From NCBI RefSeq assembly GCF_011320095.1, contig NZ_JAANOY010000004.1, positions 62,001-126,000 of the forward strand: 64,000 bases of DNA, read 5' to 3'. This document shows, one piece after another, positions 47,146 to 54,998 of this stretch. How positions within the stretch are numbered: the first letter of the stretch is position 1; each line of letters starts with the position of its first letter. The stretch is from Cognatiluteimonas telluris. GTDB lineage: Bacteria; Pseudomonadota; Gammaproteobacteria; Xanthomonadales; Xanthomonadaceae. The notes under the pieces are model-generated. The model was not told the origin of the DNA and did no database searches. It was given only the letters and a program-made list of their open reading frames with translations. The position numbers were made by a program, and so were the translations under genes.

Positions 47146-47807
47146 CGCGCGGTCTCCGGCAGGCGCGCAGGTTGCGCGGCGAACCAGGCCGACACCGCCT
47201 GGATGTCGGCATCGCTCAACGCACTGCTGATGTGCTGCATCAATTGCAACGGGTCGTTCCTGCGCGTGCCCTGCTTCCAGGCATGCAACTGCGCCGACAG
47301 GTACGCCGCCGGTTGCCCGGCCAGCGGCGGGAAGCCGGAGCCCACGCCGACGCCGCCAGGTCCATGGCACTGCACGCAACCAGGCACCTGTTGCGACCAG
47401 CGGCCCTGCAACGCCAGGCGCGCACCCGGTGCATCGCCGGCGCCGGCCTTGCCGGGCACGGCACCGGCTCCGGTGGGCAACTGCGCGTAATACATCGCGA
47501 TCTCCGCGCGCTCATCATCGTCCAGCGCCTTGGCGATCGGCTGCATGACCGGGTTGTCGCGCGTACCGCTCGCGAAGGCATCCAGCTGCGCCTGCAGGTA
47601 GTGGGCATCGAGGCCCGCCAGACGCGGAAATGCGGAACCCGCCTGGCCCCTGCCGTCGGCGCCGTGGCAACCCTGGCAGGCCATGGCGCCATGGCCGTTG
47701 CCCTGCGCGGCGATGGCGGATGGCGCAGTCGCCGCAGCGGCGATACCGGCCCACGCCAGCAACACGGCGCCGCAAGGCATGGCTGCCGACAGGGTTCGAT
47801 TGCTCAT
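47142..47807 (-). CDS. diheme cytochrome c4-type protein (TsdB-like)
   Basis: 221 residues with a signal peptide (to about residue 27) and two similar cytochrome c domains: CQGCH (44-48) and CVQCH (144-148), each followed by the FPRLAGLDAHYLQAQL / FPPLAGQPAAYLSAQL helix with ligand methionines (NPVMQPIA; LQLMQHIS). This is the c4 layout. TsdB, the electron acceptor of TsdA in some bacteria, is also a diheme cytochrome, and the four-base overlap with tsdA supports that role. ATG 47807. Confidence 0.82.
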   Translation of the reverse strand: MSNRTLSAAMPCGAVLLAWAGIAAAATAPSAIAAQGNGHGAMACQGCHGADGRGQAGSAFPRLAGLDAHYLQAQLDAFASGTRDNPVMQPIAKALDDDERAEIAMYYAQLPTGAGAVPGKAGAGDAPGARLALQGRWSQQVPGCVQCHGPGGVGVGSGFPPLAGQPAAYLSAQLHAWKQGTRRNDPLQLMQHISSALSDADIQAVSAWFAAQPARLPETAR

Positions 47808-47998
47808 GGAACGCCCCGCGAAAAGGTCGCGGGGACAGTAGGCAGCCGAAAGTCGCCGCCTTGTGAAACCGGAGCATGCACGGTTGCCGGGGAGCGTTGT
47901 CGACGCAACCCGATCGCGGCCATTAGCGACTTCTTCACACGCATTCATGGCAACGGCGCGACCATACGCGTTGGCATCATCGGAAGGAGTCTGGCTCA

Positions 47999-48640
47999 GT
48001 GAACTTCAAGATCACGCTTACAGCAGCGGCGTGCGCGCTGGCATTGGCCGCATGCGGCAATCATGAAACCCCGACGGACGATACCGGCACGTCGACCGCG
48101 GCACCGGCCGAAACCACGACAGAAGCGACCACGCCGGCGCCGGCAACGACCGTCGCGGGCGCCATGGAATCGACCATGCCTGCGTCCAATGCTTCGACCG
48201 GCACGGCGATGCCTGCAGCCACCGCCGGCAGCGACAAACCCGCCGCCGTGGTGGAGAACTGCTCCACCCAGATCGACGGCACCGACGCGATGCAGTTCGA
48301 TGTCGGCTCGATCGCGATCCCGGCGTCGTGCAGCAAGTTCACCATCACCCTCAAGCACACCGGCACGATGCCAGTGGCGGCGATGGGCCATAACGTGGTG
48401 ATCGCCGAGGCCGGCGACATGGCGGGCGTGCTTGCCGACGGCATCGGCGCTGGCGTCGCCAACGACTATGTCAAGCCGGGCGACGCGCGCATCGTGGCCC
48501 ACACCAAGCTCGTCGGCGGCGGCGAGAGCACGACCGTCAGTTTCGATCCGGCCAAGCTCAAGGACGGTGGGCCGTATGAGTTCTTCTGCAGCTTCCCGGG
48601 CCACGCCACGGTCATGAAGGGCAGCATCAGCGTCGGCTGA
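47999..48640 (+). CDS. azu: azurin, lipoprotein form with long linker
   Basis: 213 residues. Lipobox ALAACG (Cys19), then about 60 residues rich in Thr, Ala and Pro, then an azurin domain. Type 1 copper ligands: His131 (MGHNVV, with the axial glycine carbonyl), Cys197 (FFCSFPGH), His202 and Met206 (VMKG). Cys88 and Cys111 form the expected disulfide. The tether would hold it near a membrane, unlike soluble azurins. GTG start, GGAAGGAG at ideal distance. Divergent from the cytochrome c4-tsdA group, across 191 bases. Confidence 0.9.
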   Translation: MNFKITLTAAACALALAACGNHETPTDDTGTSTAAPAETTTEATTPAPATTVAGAMESTMPASNASTGTAMPAATAGSDKPAAVVENCSTQIDGTDAMQFDVGSIAIPASCSKFTITLKHTGTMPVAAMGHNVVIAEAGDMAGVLADGIGAGVANDYVKPGDARIVAHTKLVGGGESTTVSFDPAKLKDGGPYEFFCSFPGHATVMKGSISVG

Positions 48641-48733
48641 TGCGTGAGGTCGGCGGCCCGGGTGGCCGCCCGCCTTCTGGATTGCGAAGTTCGCCAGCAC
48701 GGCTGTGCTGGCGTCGGCATGGCGCGTTTGCCG

Positions 48734-48985
48734 CTAGGCGCAGTGCCCGCAGCAGGTGCTGCCGCCACTGATGTGCACGTCCTTCTCCATCGGTTGCGCC
48801 GGGCAACCGATGCGCGCCAGCGCATCGATGACTTGCGCCGCGGTCGCCGTGCCGACCACTTCGAGCCTGCCGCGATTGGGATCCAGGGCGATCCGCACAT
48901 CGCCGTGCCGCGGGCGCAGCATGGCGGCCAGCGTCGCGGCCAGCGTTTCGCCGTCGCGGATGGGGGAAGTCAGTTCGAATTGCAT
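48734..48985 (-). CDS. small protein with C-terminal Cys-Cys-Gly-His-Cys tail
   Basis: 83 residues, unrecognised. Beta-alpha-beta-like pattern (GDVRIALDPNRGRLEVVGTA, TAAQVIDALARIGCP) recalls heavy-metal-associated domains without the usual loop CxxC. Four cysteines: Cys61 and the terminal STCCGHCA (78, 79, 82). It may bind a metal or cluster. A palindrome of FNR type lies about 70 bases before the start. Confidence 0.6.
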   Translation of the reverse strand: MQFELTSPIRDGETLAATLAAMLRPRHGDVRIALDPNRGRLEVVGTATAAQVIDALARIGCPAQPMEKDVHISGGSTCCGHCA

Positions 48986-49051
48986 TGCCGGTCCTCAAAA
49001 GGCCGGCATCGACCGGCACGCAAACGATGCCGGGCGCGGGAGGGTCACGCC

Positions 49052-49065
49052 TTGACCCGGGTCAA
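49052..49065 (-). promoter_or_regulatory. FNR/DNR-type palindrome upstream of the Cys-tail gene
   Basis: TTGACCCGGGTCAA is a perfect 14-base palindrome of the form TTGAC-N4-GTCAA, close to the FNR/ANR consensus TTGAT-N4-ATCAA. It lies in intergenic DNA 67-80 bases before the ATG at 48985, a normal distance for activation. Confidence 0.5.
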
Positions 49066-49159
49066 TCCGGCGACGAAAACCAGCGGTAACGATCTGGCGC
49101 TGCACTGACCCGCGCGGCGAGATGCTTCGCGGCGCGGATGTTTTCCAGGCCCGCTTCTC

Positions 49160-49438
49160 TCAGTCACGCCAGAGGTTGCGCGCCGCCGCGGCTGCGGCCT
49201 GGAGGACGCCGATGTAGTCCCCGTGGCTCCTGGGTGCCTGGCCGGCAACGGTCTCCAGCCCCTCGATATACGATTTCACCAGCACCGCCGCGTTGTACTG
49301 GTCGCTCAGCTCGCGCATGGTCTTGGCCACGGAATCGCGCACGTGCCAGTCGACGTTGACGCCTTTCTGGGCTTCATTGGCAAGGTCGACGATACGCAGC
49401 AGATGCGGCGTCACCAGACCGACGACAGTGGCGCTCAT
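49160..49438 (-). CDS. small hypothetical protein, intact member of a locally repeated family
   Basis: 92 residues, helical, no known domain: MSATVVGLVTPHLLRIVDLA, VNVDWHVRDSVAKTMREL, YNAAVLVKSYIEGLETVAG. Two damaged relatives occur at 58710-59033 and about 58205-58384, which confirms that the frame is a real gene family. ATG 49438 matches the start of the second copy. Function unknown. Confidence 0.65.
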   Translation of the reverse strand: MSATVVGLVTPHLLRIVDLANEAQKGVNVDWHVRDSVAKTMRELSDQYNAAVLVKSYIEGLETVAGQAPRSHGDYIGVLQAAAAAARNLWRD

Positions 49439-49480
49439 GCTCTTCTTCCAGCTTTCGACAGGCCGCAAGGCTAGCCTAGT

Positions 49481-49590
49481 TGGACGCCACCTGTGGCGTG
49501 GGAAGGGGCGGTTTGCACGGACCCCCGCGCTGCCCGCAACCTTGGGGTGTCAGCGCGGTGTGGCCCGGAAACAAACCCGGGCTTTTTTTT
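49481..49590 (+). ncRNA. candidate structured small RNA with own terminator
   Basis: Three consecutive hairpins on the plus strand: ACGCCA/TGGCGT with tetraloop CCTG (49484-49499), CCGCGCTG/CAGCGCGG (49525-49532 with 49551-49558), and GCCCGG/CCGGGC (49563-49568 with 49577-49582) followed by eight T (49583-49590). The last is a textbook intrinsic terminator, yet no plus-strand gene precedes it: both flanking genes are on the minus strand. C-rich single-stranded runs (ACCCCC; CCCGCAACC) could pair with ribosome sites. No clear promoter was identified. Confidence 0.55.
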
Positions 49591-49696
49591 GGGACGGGCG
49601 TCAAATGTGGCGCAGGAAATCGCGCTACCGACGCTTCGCGATGCGTCGAAAGCCCCGCAACCGGGCTCTCGGGAAAGTCGACGATGCCCCGTTTCC

Positions 49697-49725
49697 CAGG
49701 GCCAGAAAAGTGCGCTCCGACCCTG
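49697..49725. repeat. imperfect palindrome with GGGYCRGA ends, after the L,D-transpeptidase gene
   Basis: CAGGGCCAGA (49697-49706) and TCCGACCCTG (49716-49725) are inverted copies at 8 of 10 positions. The ends resemble those of the larger palindrome at 58681-58727. It lies 8 bases past the stop of the minus-strand L,D-transpeptidase gene and could also act as its 3' hairpin. Confidence 0.4.
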
Positions 49726-49732
49726 TTTCGGT

Positions 49733-50437
49733 TCAGTGCGTCAATCCGTTCTGCCCAATCGCGCGACTCTGCGCGAACTCCGGGAAGGTCTCTGCAATCG
49801 ACGCCTCATCCGGCAGGATGTAGAACACCCCGCCCCGCTCGAACGTCGGACGGACGACCTGCTCGTAAAACTCCGGCGCGACGTTGATGCAACCGTGGGT
49901 GATGCGGTTGTCGTCCGGAGAAGGCGATGCAAGGCGTTTGGCGCGTTTCTCGGCCGGCACGCCAGTCGCGGTCGGGTGGATCGAAACCGCGGAATCGTAG
50001 TCCACCCAGAGCACGCGCCCGGCGTCGACGGACGGACCGTAACCGCCCACGAAGCGACCCGCAGGCGTCGTGCGATCCCGACCCGGAATTTCGCGAAGCG
50101 CGAGTCCGGCGACGCCGGGGGCCGAATGGTCGCCGATCGCCGAGCCAAACAGTCCAGGCGCCGCGCCGCGCAGCCTGCCGTCACCGCCGAACACCAACAC
50201 CTGTGCGGCGGCCTTGTCGATAACCGCGAACGGATAGCCTTGGTTGTCCTTGCTCGAGACAACCCAACCTGCAAGCTCGACCACGGTGCTGGAGACATTT
50301 TGACCCGGCGGAAGCTGGTCGACGGCGGCGACCGGCGGCGCGGTGGCCTCCTCGGCGCTGGCCACGCCTGAACTCGCGAAGGCCAACGACAGCGCCAGCG
50401 CAACGCCCCGGATCGCAGGGTGTGTGCACGTACGGAT
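49733..50437 (-). CDS. L,D-transpeptidase (YkuD domain), apparent ATC start
   Basis: About 234 residues: signal peptide (AIRGVALALSLAFASSGVASA), then a YkuD domain with the catalytic RITHGCINVAPEFYE (Cys and His) and an upstream SIHPTATGVPAEKR. Periplasmic enzyme that makes 3-3 peptidoglycan crosslinks or attaches lipoprotein to peptidoglycan. No ATG, GTG or TTG lies in frame before the signal peptide; AAGGAG at 50450-50445 is seven bases from an in-frame ATC at 50437, taken as the start. The Lpp-like lipoprotein gene is immediately upstream. Confidence 0.75.
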   Translation of the reverse strand: MRTCTHPAIRGVALALSLAFASSGVASAEEATAPPVAAVDQLPPGQNVSSTVVELAGWVVSSKDNQGYPFAVIDKAAAQVLVFGGDGRLRGAAPGLFGSAIGDHSAPGVAGLALREIPGRDRTTPAGRFVGGYGPSVDAGRVLWVDYDSAVSIHPTATGVPAEKRAKRLASPSPDDNRITHGCINVAPEFYEQVVRPTFERGGVFYILPDEASIAETFPEFAQSRAIGQNGLTH

Positions 50438-50478
50438 GGGACGACTCCTTGGAACGAAGACCCGGCGAAGGGTAACGC

Positions 50479-50502
50479 CCGGTGGCCAGCAAAGGCCACC
50501 GG
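50479..50502 (-). terminator. hairpin between the lipoprotein and transpeptidase genes
   Basis: Nine-base-pair stem CCGGTGGCC/GGCCACCGG with a six-base loop, without a T run. It could end most lipoprotein transcripts or protect their 3' end. Confidence 0.4.
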
Positions 50503-50540
50503 ACGCGTCAGGCCGGTCGTCGCAGAGGGTGCAAGCGCGA

Positions 50541-50810
50541 CTAACCGCGCGGCTTGCGGCCCGGGGCCGCTTCCAGCTGCTGGACGCGGCCTTCGATGGC
50601 ATCCAGGCGCTGGTTGGCCTGCTGTGCGGACTGATTGGCGGCGTCGGCGCTCTGGGCGGCGCTCTGCACCTTGGTGTCGAGCTGGTCCAGGCGCGAATTG
50701 ACCCGCGCGAAATCGTCATCGTAGGTGGCGCAGGCGGACAGGCCGGAGGCGGCGACGATCGCCACGGCGAGAAGGCGCGCCATCGCCCGATGTTGTTTGG
50801 TCAGAGACAT
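50541..50810 (-). CDS. Lpp/OprI-type alanine-zipper lipoprotein
   Basis: 89 residues: signal peptide with lipobox GLSAC (Cys27), then a heptad-repeat helix (VNSRLDQLDTKVQSAAQSAD, ANQRLDAIEGRVQQLEA) forming a coiled coil, and a basic C-terminus GRKPRG without the terminal Lys of E. coli Lpp. Outer-membrane lipoprotein, probably trimeric. AAGGAG lies seven bases before the ATG. The L,D-transpeptidase gene follows, fitting a lipoprotein-peptidoglycan connection. Confidence 0.8.
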   Translation of the reverse strand: MSLTKQHRAMARLLAVAIVAASGLSACATYDDDFARVNSRLDQLDTKVQSAAQSADAANQSAQQANQRLDAIEGRVQQLEAAPGRKPRG

Positions 50811-51030
50811 TTCCAATCTCCTTTCGTCTGATGTCGGAAATTGAGCGGCCTGCTTGCCGGCTCCTTGGCCCGCCTTCAGGTCACGTTTGAATACGTCCCT
50901 GAGCGTGAAGAGGATGTGGCGACGAGGGACGTCGCGGCTTGAAACCCAAGCAGCGCCTGGGTCTTCAGCCCGCGAGCGGGAACGCTGCGTGGATCAACCC
51001 CCATCCCGCCAATGTGGGAGTGGCCGCGGT

Positions 51031-52488
51031 TCACGACGCCAAGCGCGCCAGGGCCGAATCGACACGGTAGTGCGAACCCAGGGATGCGCGACGGGCCAGC
51101 GCGGCATCGAGCAGTCGGTGGGCCACCGCGGCCTGCCACCCATCGGCGGACCAGGGCGCGCAACTGCGGATGGCTCGCTCCAGGTCGGCGGCAGAACGCT
51201 CCGGTCCGGCCGCCTGCCACAACAGTGCGCGCAGTTCGGCCAGCGGCGTCGGCGACAGCGCGTTGCCGCGCGCGACCCAGTTCGAGCGGCCGCGCGAGAC
51301 TGTCTGGAGATCGGCGGCAGCCAGCAGCGCACCGAGACGGCGCCCGCACAGCACGCCCTCCAGCAGCGAATTGCTGGCCAGCCGGTTGGCGCCATGCACG
51401 CCGTTGCAGGCCACCTCGCCCACGGCATGCAGGCCCGGCAGGCCGGTGCGGCCATCGGCATCCACGGCCAGGCCACCCATATGGAAATGCGCCACGGCGG
51501 TGACCGGAATGGCATCGCGGCGCGGATCGATGCCCCGCGCGAGGCAGGCAGCCAGGACCGTCGGGAACCGCACCGTCCAGTCGCCTCGCACATCGCCGGC
51601 GTCCAGCCAAACGCGGCCGCCATCGCGGCGCGCCTGCCAGACGCGACGGGAAACCACGTCGCGCGGCGCGAGGTCACCCTGCGGGTGCAACCCGGTCATC
51701 AGCGGCCGTCCGGCGGCATCGCGCAGGCGCGCGCCGGCGCCGCGCAACGCCTCGGTCACCAGCGGCAGGCAATGGCCGCCGGGCACGTCGAGTGCGGTCG
51801 GGTGGAACTGCACGAACTCCAGGTCGCGCGCCGGCGCGCCGGCCGCAAGCCCCAATGCCAGCCCACTGCCTTCGGCGCCTGGCGGGTTGCTGGTGCGCGC
51901 GAACAGCGCACCGATGCCGCCAGTCGCGAGCACCACGGCGGCCGCCTGCATTTCATGTCGCTGACCGCGCGCATCGCACACGCGCACCCCACGCACCACG
52001 CCATCGCGCAGCAACAGCGCGTCCACGTCGACGCCACCGTGCCACTGGACATGTCCGGCCTGTTGCACCCGCCGATGCAGCGCGCGCACCAGCGCCGCAC
52101 CGCTGGCATCGCCTCCGGCATGCACGATGCGCGCGGCGCCATGGCCACCTTCGCGCCCCAATTGCAGGCGACCGTCGCCATCGCGGTCGAACGCCACGCC
52201 CTGCCGCTCGAGCCACGCAATCGCTGCCGGTGCCTGCGCGCAGAGCCAGCGCACCATCGCGGCATCGTTGTGATGGGCCCCGGCCGCCAGGGTGTCGGCG
52301 GCGTGCGCGGCGGGATGGTCCGGCGCTTGCAGCGCGGCGGCGATGCCGCCCTGCGCCAGCGCGCTGGCCGTTCCATCCCCGTCGTGCCGGCGGCACAGCA
52401 GGCGCACCGGCGCCGGTGCCGCGGCCAGCGCGGTGACCAATCCGGCGACGCCGCTGCCCACCACGATGATCGGCGCGCGTGCCCGCAT
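51031..52488 (-). CDS. nadB: L-aspartate oxidase
   Basis: FAD enzyme that oxidises aspartate to iminoaspartate, the first step of de novo NAD synthesis. 485 residues: dinucleotide motif IIVVGSGVAGLVTALAA, SALAQGGIAAAL, the succinate-dehydrogenase-like EFVQFHPTAL, PRDVVSRRVW, HFHMGGLAVD, and LHAVGEVACNGVHGANRLASNSLLE. It overlaps the nadA stop by ATGA, so it is coupled to nadA. nadC is not in the window. Confidence 0.95.
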   Translation of the reverse strand: MRARAPIIVVGSGVAGLVTALAAAPAPVRLLCRRHDGDGTASALAQGGIAAALQAPDHPAAHAADTLAAGAHHNDAAMVRWLCAQAPAAIAWLERQGVAFDRDGDGRLQLGREGGHGAARIVHAGGDASGAALVRALHRRVQQAGHVQWHGGVDVDALLLRDGVVRGVRVCDARGQRHEMQAAAVVLATGGIGALFARTSNPPGAEGSGLALGLAAGAPARDLEFVQFHPTALDVPGGHCLPLVTEALRGAGARLRDAAGRPLMTGLHPQGDLAPRDVVSRRVWQARRDGGRVWLDAGDVRGDWTVRFPTVLAACLARGIDPRRDAIPVTAVAHFHMGGLAVDADGRTGLPGLHAVGEVACNGVHGANRLASNSLLEGVLCGRRLGALLAAADLQTVSRGRSNWVARGNALSPTPLAELRALLWQAAGPERSAADLERAIRSCAPWSADGWQAAVAHRLLDAALARRASLGSHYRVDSALARLAS

Positions 52489-53513
52489 CAGACGGTTTCG
52501 CGCCGGCCCACCGCCAGCATGCGTTGCAACGCCGCACGCGCACGGTCGGCGATGTCGGCAGGGATTTCGATGGCGTGCTTGAAGTCGCGCAGCGCCGCGT
52601 AAATGCCCGGCAGCGTGATGCGCTGCATGTGCGGGCACAGGTTGCAGGGCTTGATGAACTGGGTGGCGGGAAAGCGCACCCGCAGGTTGTCGGCCATCGA
52701 GCATTCGGTGATCAGCGCGACGCGTGCCGGCTGCTCGCGTTCCAGCCAGTTGCCCATGGCCGTGGTGGAACCGACGAAATCCGCTTCGGCCAGCACCTCC
52801 GGCGGGCATTCGGGATGCGCGACGAGCTTGGCATCGAAGCGTTCGCGTGCGTGGCGCGCCTGCTGCGCGGTGAACGTCTCGTGGACCTCGCAGTGGCCGT
52901 GCCAAAGCACCAGTTGGACACGGGTCTGGCTGGCGACGTGGCGGCCGAGGAATTCGTCGGGCAGGAAGATCACCCGCCCCGCGCCCATCGCCTCGACCAC
53001 CTGCACCGCGTTGGCCGAGGTGCAGATCGCATCGGACTCGGCCTTCACTGCCGCGGACGTGTTGGCATAGCTCACGACTGGCACGCCCGGATGCCGCGCA
53101 CGCAGCGCGCGCACGTCGTCGGCGGTGATCGAGGACGCCAGCGAGCAGCCCGCCTCGAGGTCGGGAATCAGCACGGTCTTGTGCGGCGCCAGGATCTTCG
53201 CGCTCTCGGCCATGAAGTGGACCCCGCACAGCACGATCAGCTCGGCGTCGCAATCGGCGGCCGCCTGCGCCAGTCCGAGCGAATCACCGGTGACGTCGGC
53301 CACGCCATGGAAGATCTCCGGCGATTGATAGCTGTGCGCCATGATCACCGCGCCGCGCTGGCGCTTGAGCCGGTTGATCGCGTCGATCCACGGCAGGTGC
53401 AGCGGCCATTCCAGGCACGGCACCAGTGGCTCCAGCCGCGTGGTGAGTTCGGCGTAGTCGTCTTCGAGCCCGTCGCGCCATACAGGTGCGGGCAAGGAGT
53501 CGGAATCGTTCAT
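52488..53513 (-). CDS. nadA: quinolinate synthase A
   Basis: [4Fe-4S] enzyme that condenses iminoaspartate with dihydroxyacetone phosphate to quinolinate. 341 residues: AVIMAHSYQSPEI, DSLGLAQAA, cysteine in VLCGVHFMAESAKIL, EAGCSLA, CTSANAVQVV, ECSMADNLR and CNLCPHMQRITL give the cluster and active-site residues. MNDSDSLPAPVW is taken as start. First gene of a nadA-nadB operon. A weak FNR-like site lies 165 bases upstream. Confidence 0.95.
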   Translation of the reverse strand: MNDSDSLPAPVWRDGLEDDYAELTTRLEPLVPCLEWPLHLPWIDAINRLKRQRGAVIMAHSYQSPEIFHGVADVTGDSLGLAQAAADCDAELIVLCGVHFMAESAKILAPHKTVLIPDLEAGCSLASSITADDVRALRARHPGVPVVSYANTSAAVKAESDAICTSANAVQVVEAMGAGRVIFLPDEFLGRHVASQTRVQLVLWHGHCEVHETFTAQQARHARERFDAKLVAHPECPPEVLAEADFVGSTTAMGNWLEREQPARVALITECSMADNLRVRFPATQFIKPCNLCPHMQRITLPGIYAALRDFKHAIEIPADIADRARAALQRMLAVGRRETV

Positions 53514-53677
53514 GGGGGATCGCCTGCGCAATGGAGGGTCAGGTGGCTTTGCCGGTGGGTAGCCGTGTTCGCTCGCGGTGACCCGCCGTTGGTGACCCTC
53601 CGGCGGCGAATCCGGGACGCAAGCGTGGTCGCATGGTTCACATCCGGGCATCTCAACAGCCGCCCGGCGGCAGTGCG

Positions 53678-53691
53678 CTGATCTGGGTCAA
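53678..53691. promoter_or_regulatory. weak FNR-like site upstream of nadA
   Basis: CTGAT-CTGG-GTCAA differs by two bases from TTGAT-N4-ATCAA. It lies in the 276-base gap between nadA and pdxB. Weak alone; noted because two better sites of this form lie within 5 kb. Confidence 0.25.
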
Positions 53692-53789
53692 ACCGAAGCA
53701 ACGCGCGGGTGCCCCTGATCGACTACGACCCGCCTGCACGCCTGCCTGGGCACCGGCGTTCGGGGCCCGATTGCCTTGCACTGCCCGCG

Positions 53790-54941
53790 TCAGTCGGGGA
53801 AGCGAAACCCCAGCGCCCCGGCCAGCGCGCGTTGGTGCGCCGGCAAGGTGTCGACCCGCGGCCGGGCGTGCGCCAATGCCACCGTCGCGAACTCCCGGCG
53901 CATCCGGTAACGCGAGCGCAAACGGTCGAACGCCGCGGCACGCGCATGCTCCGGCACGGCGAGCGTGCCTCGGAAGGCGGTGTCATCGTCGATCACGTTG
54001 TGGACCGCGCGGACGAGGTCCAGGGCGGAGGTCGGTGCCATGCGCGCCAGGTCCAGCACCTGGCGGGCGGATTCCGGAACGAGCGCCGGCAACGAGATCG
54101 AAGGTGCCTGCCCGAGGAACGCGCAGAACGCTTCGTACAGCATCCAGGTGCCGCGCAGCTTGCCGTCGTACGAATACCCGGCGACATGCGGCGTGGCGAT
54201 GGCCACCCGCTCGACTAGGGCGGTGTCCACCCGCGGCTCGCCTTCCCAGACGTCGAGCACGGCCAGCAGGTCGCCGCGTCGCTCCAGCGCCGCCAGCAGT
54301 GCGCGGCCATCGACGACCGCGCCGCGCGCGGTGTTGACCAGGATCGCCCCCGGCTTCAGGCGCGCGAGAAACGCGGCGTCCGCCAGGTGCACGGTGGGAT
54401 GCGCTCCGCCGTGTTCGAGCGGCGTATGCATGCTGACGATGTCGCAATCAGCGATCGCCTCCATCCCGACCAGTCCGGCATGGCCCCGTGCTGCCAGCGG
54501 CGGATCGCACGCCAGCACGGCCAGACCCATCGATTGCAGGCGCTGCCGCAGGCGCGAGCCGACATTGCCCAGGCCGACGATGCCCACGCGTTTGCCGGCG
54601 AGCTCGAAGCCGCGGCGGTCGGCCAGTTCCAGCAGGCAGCTGCAGACATGGTCCACGACCGACATCGCATTGCATCCGGGCGCGCTGGCGAAGCGGATGT
54701 CGCGGCGCCGCAGGTAGGCCAGGTCGACATGATCCACGCCGATCGTGGCCGAACCGACGAAGGCCACGCGCGACCCGCGCAACAGGTCTTCATCGACGCG
54801 CGTGATCGAACGCACCAGCAGCGCGTCGGCGTCTCGCACGTCGTTCCGTGCCAGGCCGCGACCCGGCCTGGCCACCACCTCGCCGAAGCCGGCGAACAGT
54901 TCCCGCGCCAGCGGCATGTCTTCATCGACGAGGATCTTCAT
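53790..54941 (-). CDS. pdxB: 4-phosphoerythronate dehydrogenase
   Basis: Second step of the DXP-dependent pyridoxal phosphate pathway. 383 residues of the D-2-hydroxyacid dehydrogenase family: MKILVDEDMPLARELFAGFG, NAD motif VGIVGLGNVGSRLRQRL, catalytic Arg in NTARGAVVDG, Glu in DVWEGEP and His in ATPHVAGYSYDGK. The PdxB-specific C-terminal dimerisation domain is present. ATG 54941 chosen; 11 upstream codons are non-family. Confidence 0.93.
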   Translation of the reverse strand: MKILVDEDMPLARELFAGFGEVVARPGRGLARNDVRDADALLVRSITRVDEDLLRGSRVAFVGSATIGVDHVDLAYLRRRDIRFASAPGCNAMSVVDHVCSCLLELADRRGFELAGKRVGIVGLGNVGSRLRQRLQSMGLAVLACDPPLAARGHAGLVGMEAIADCDIVSMHTPLEHGGAHPTVHLADAAFLARLKPGAILVNTARGAVVDGRALLAALERRGDLLAVLDVWEGEPRVDTALVERVAIATPHVAGYSYDGKLRGTWMLYEAFCAFLGQAPSISLPALVPESARQVLDLARMAPTSALDLVRAVHNVIDDDTAFRGTLAVPEHARAAAFDRLRSRYRMRREFATVALAHARPRVDTLPAHQRALAGALGFRFPD

Positions 54942-54998
54942 TGGCGCGCGAAAAGAAAAGTGGGATTCATGCAACAGGCATCGTCCAGTCGATCGCCG

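Noticed and set aside
53678-53691. Strong FNR site for nadA
   Set aside because: Two mismatches to consensus and 165 bases from the start; kept only as a weak site.
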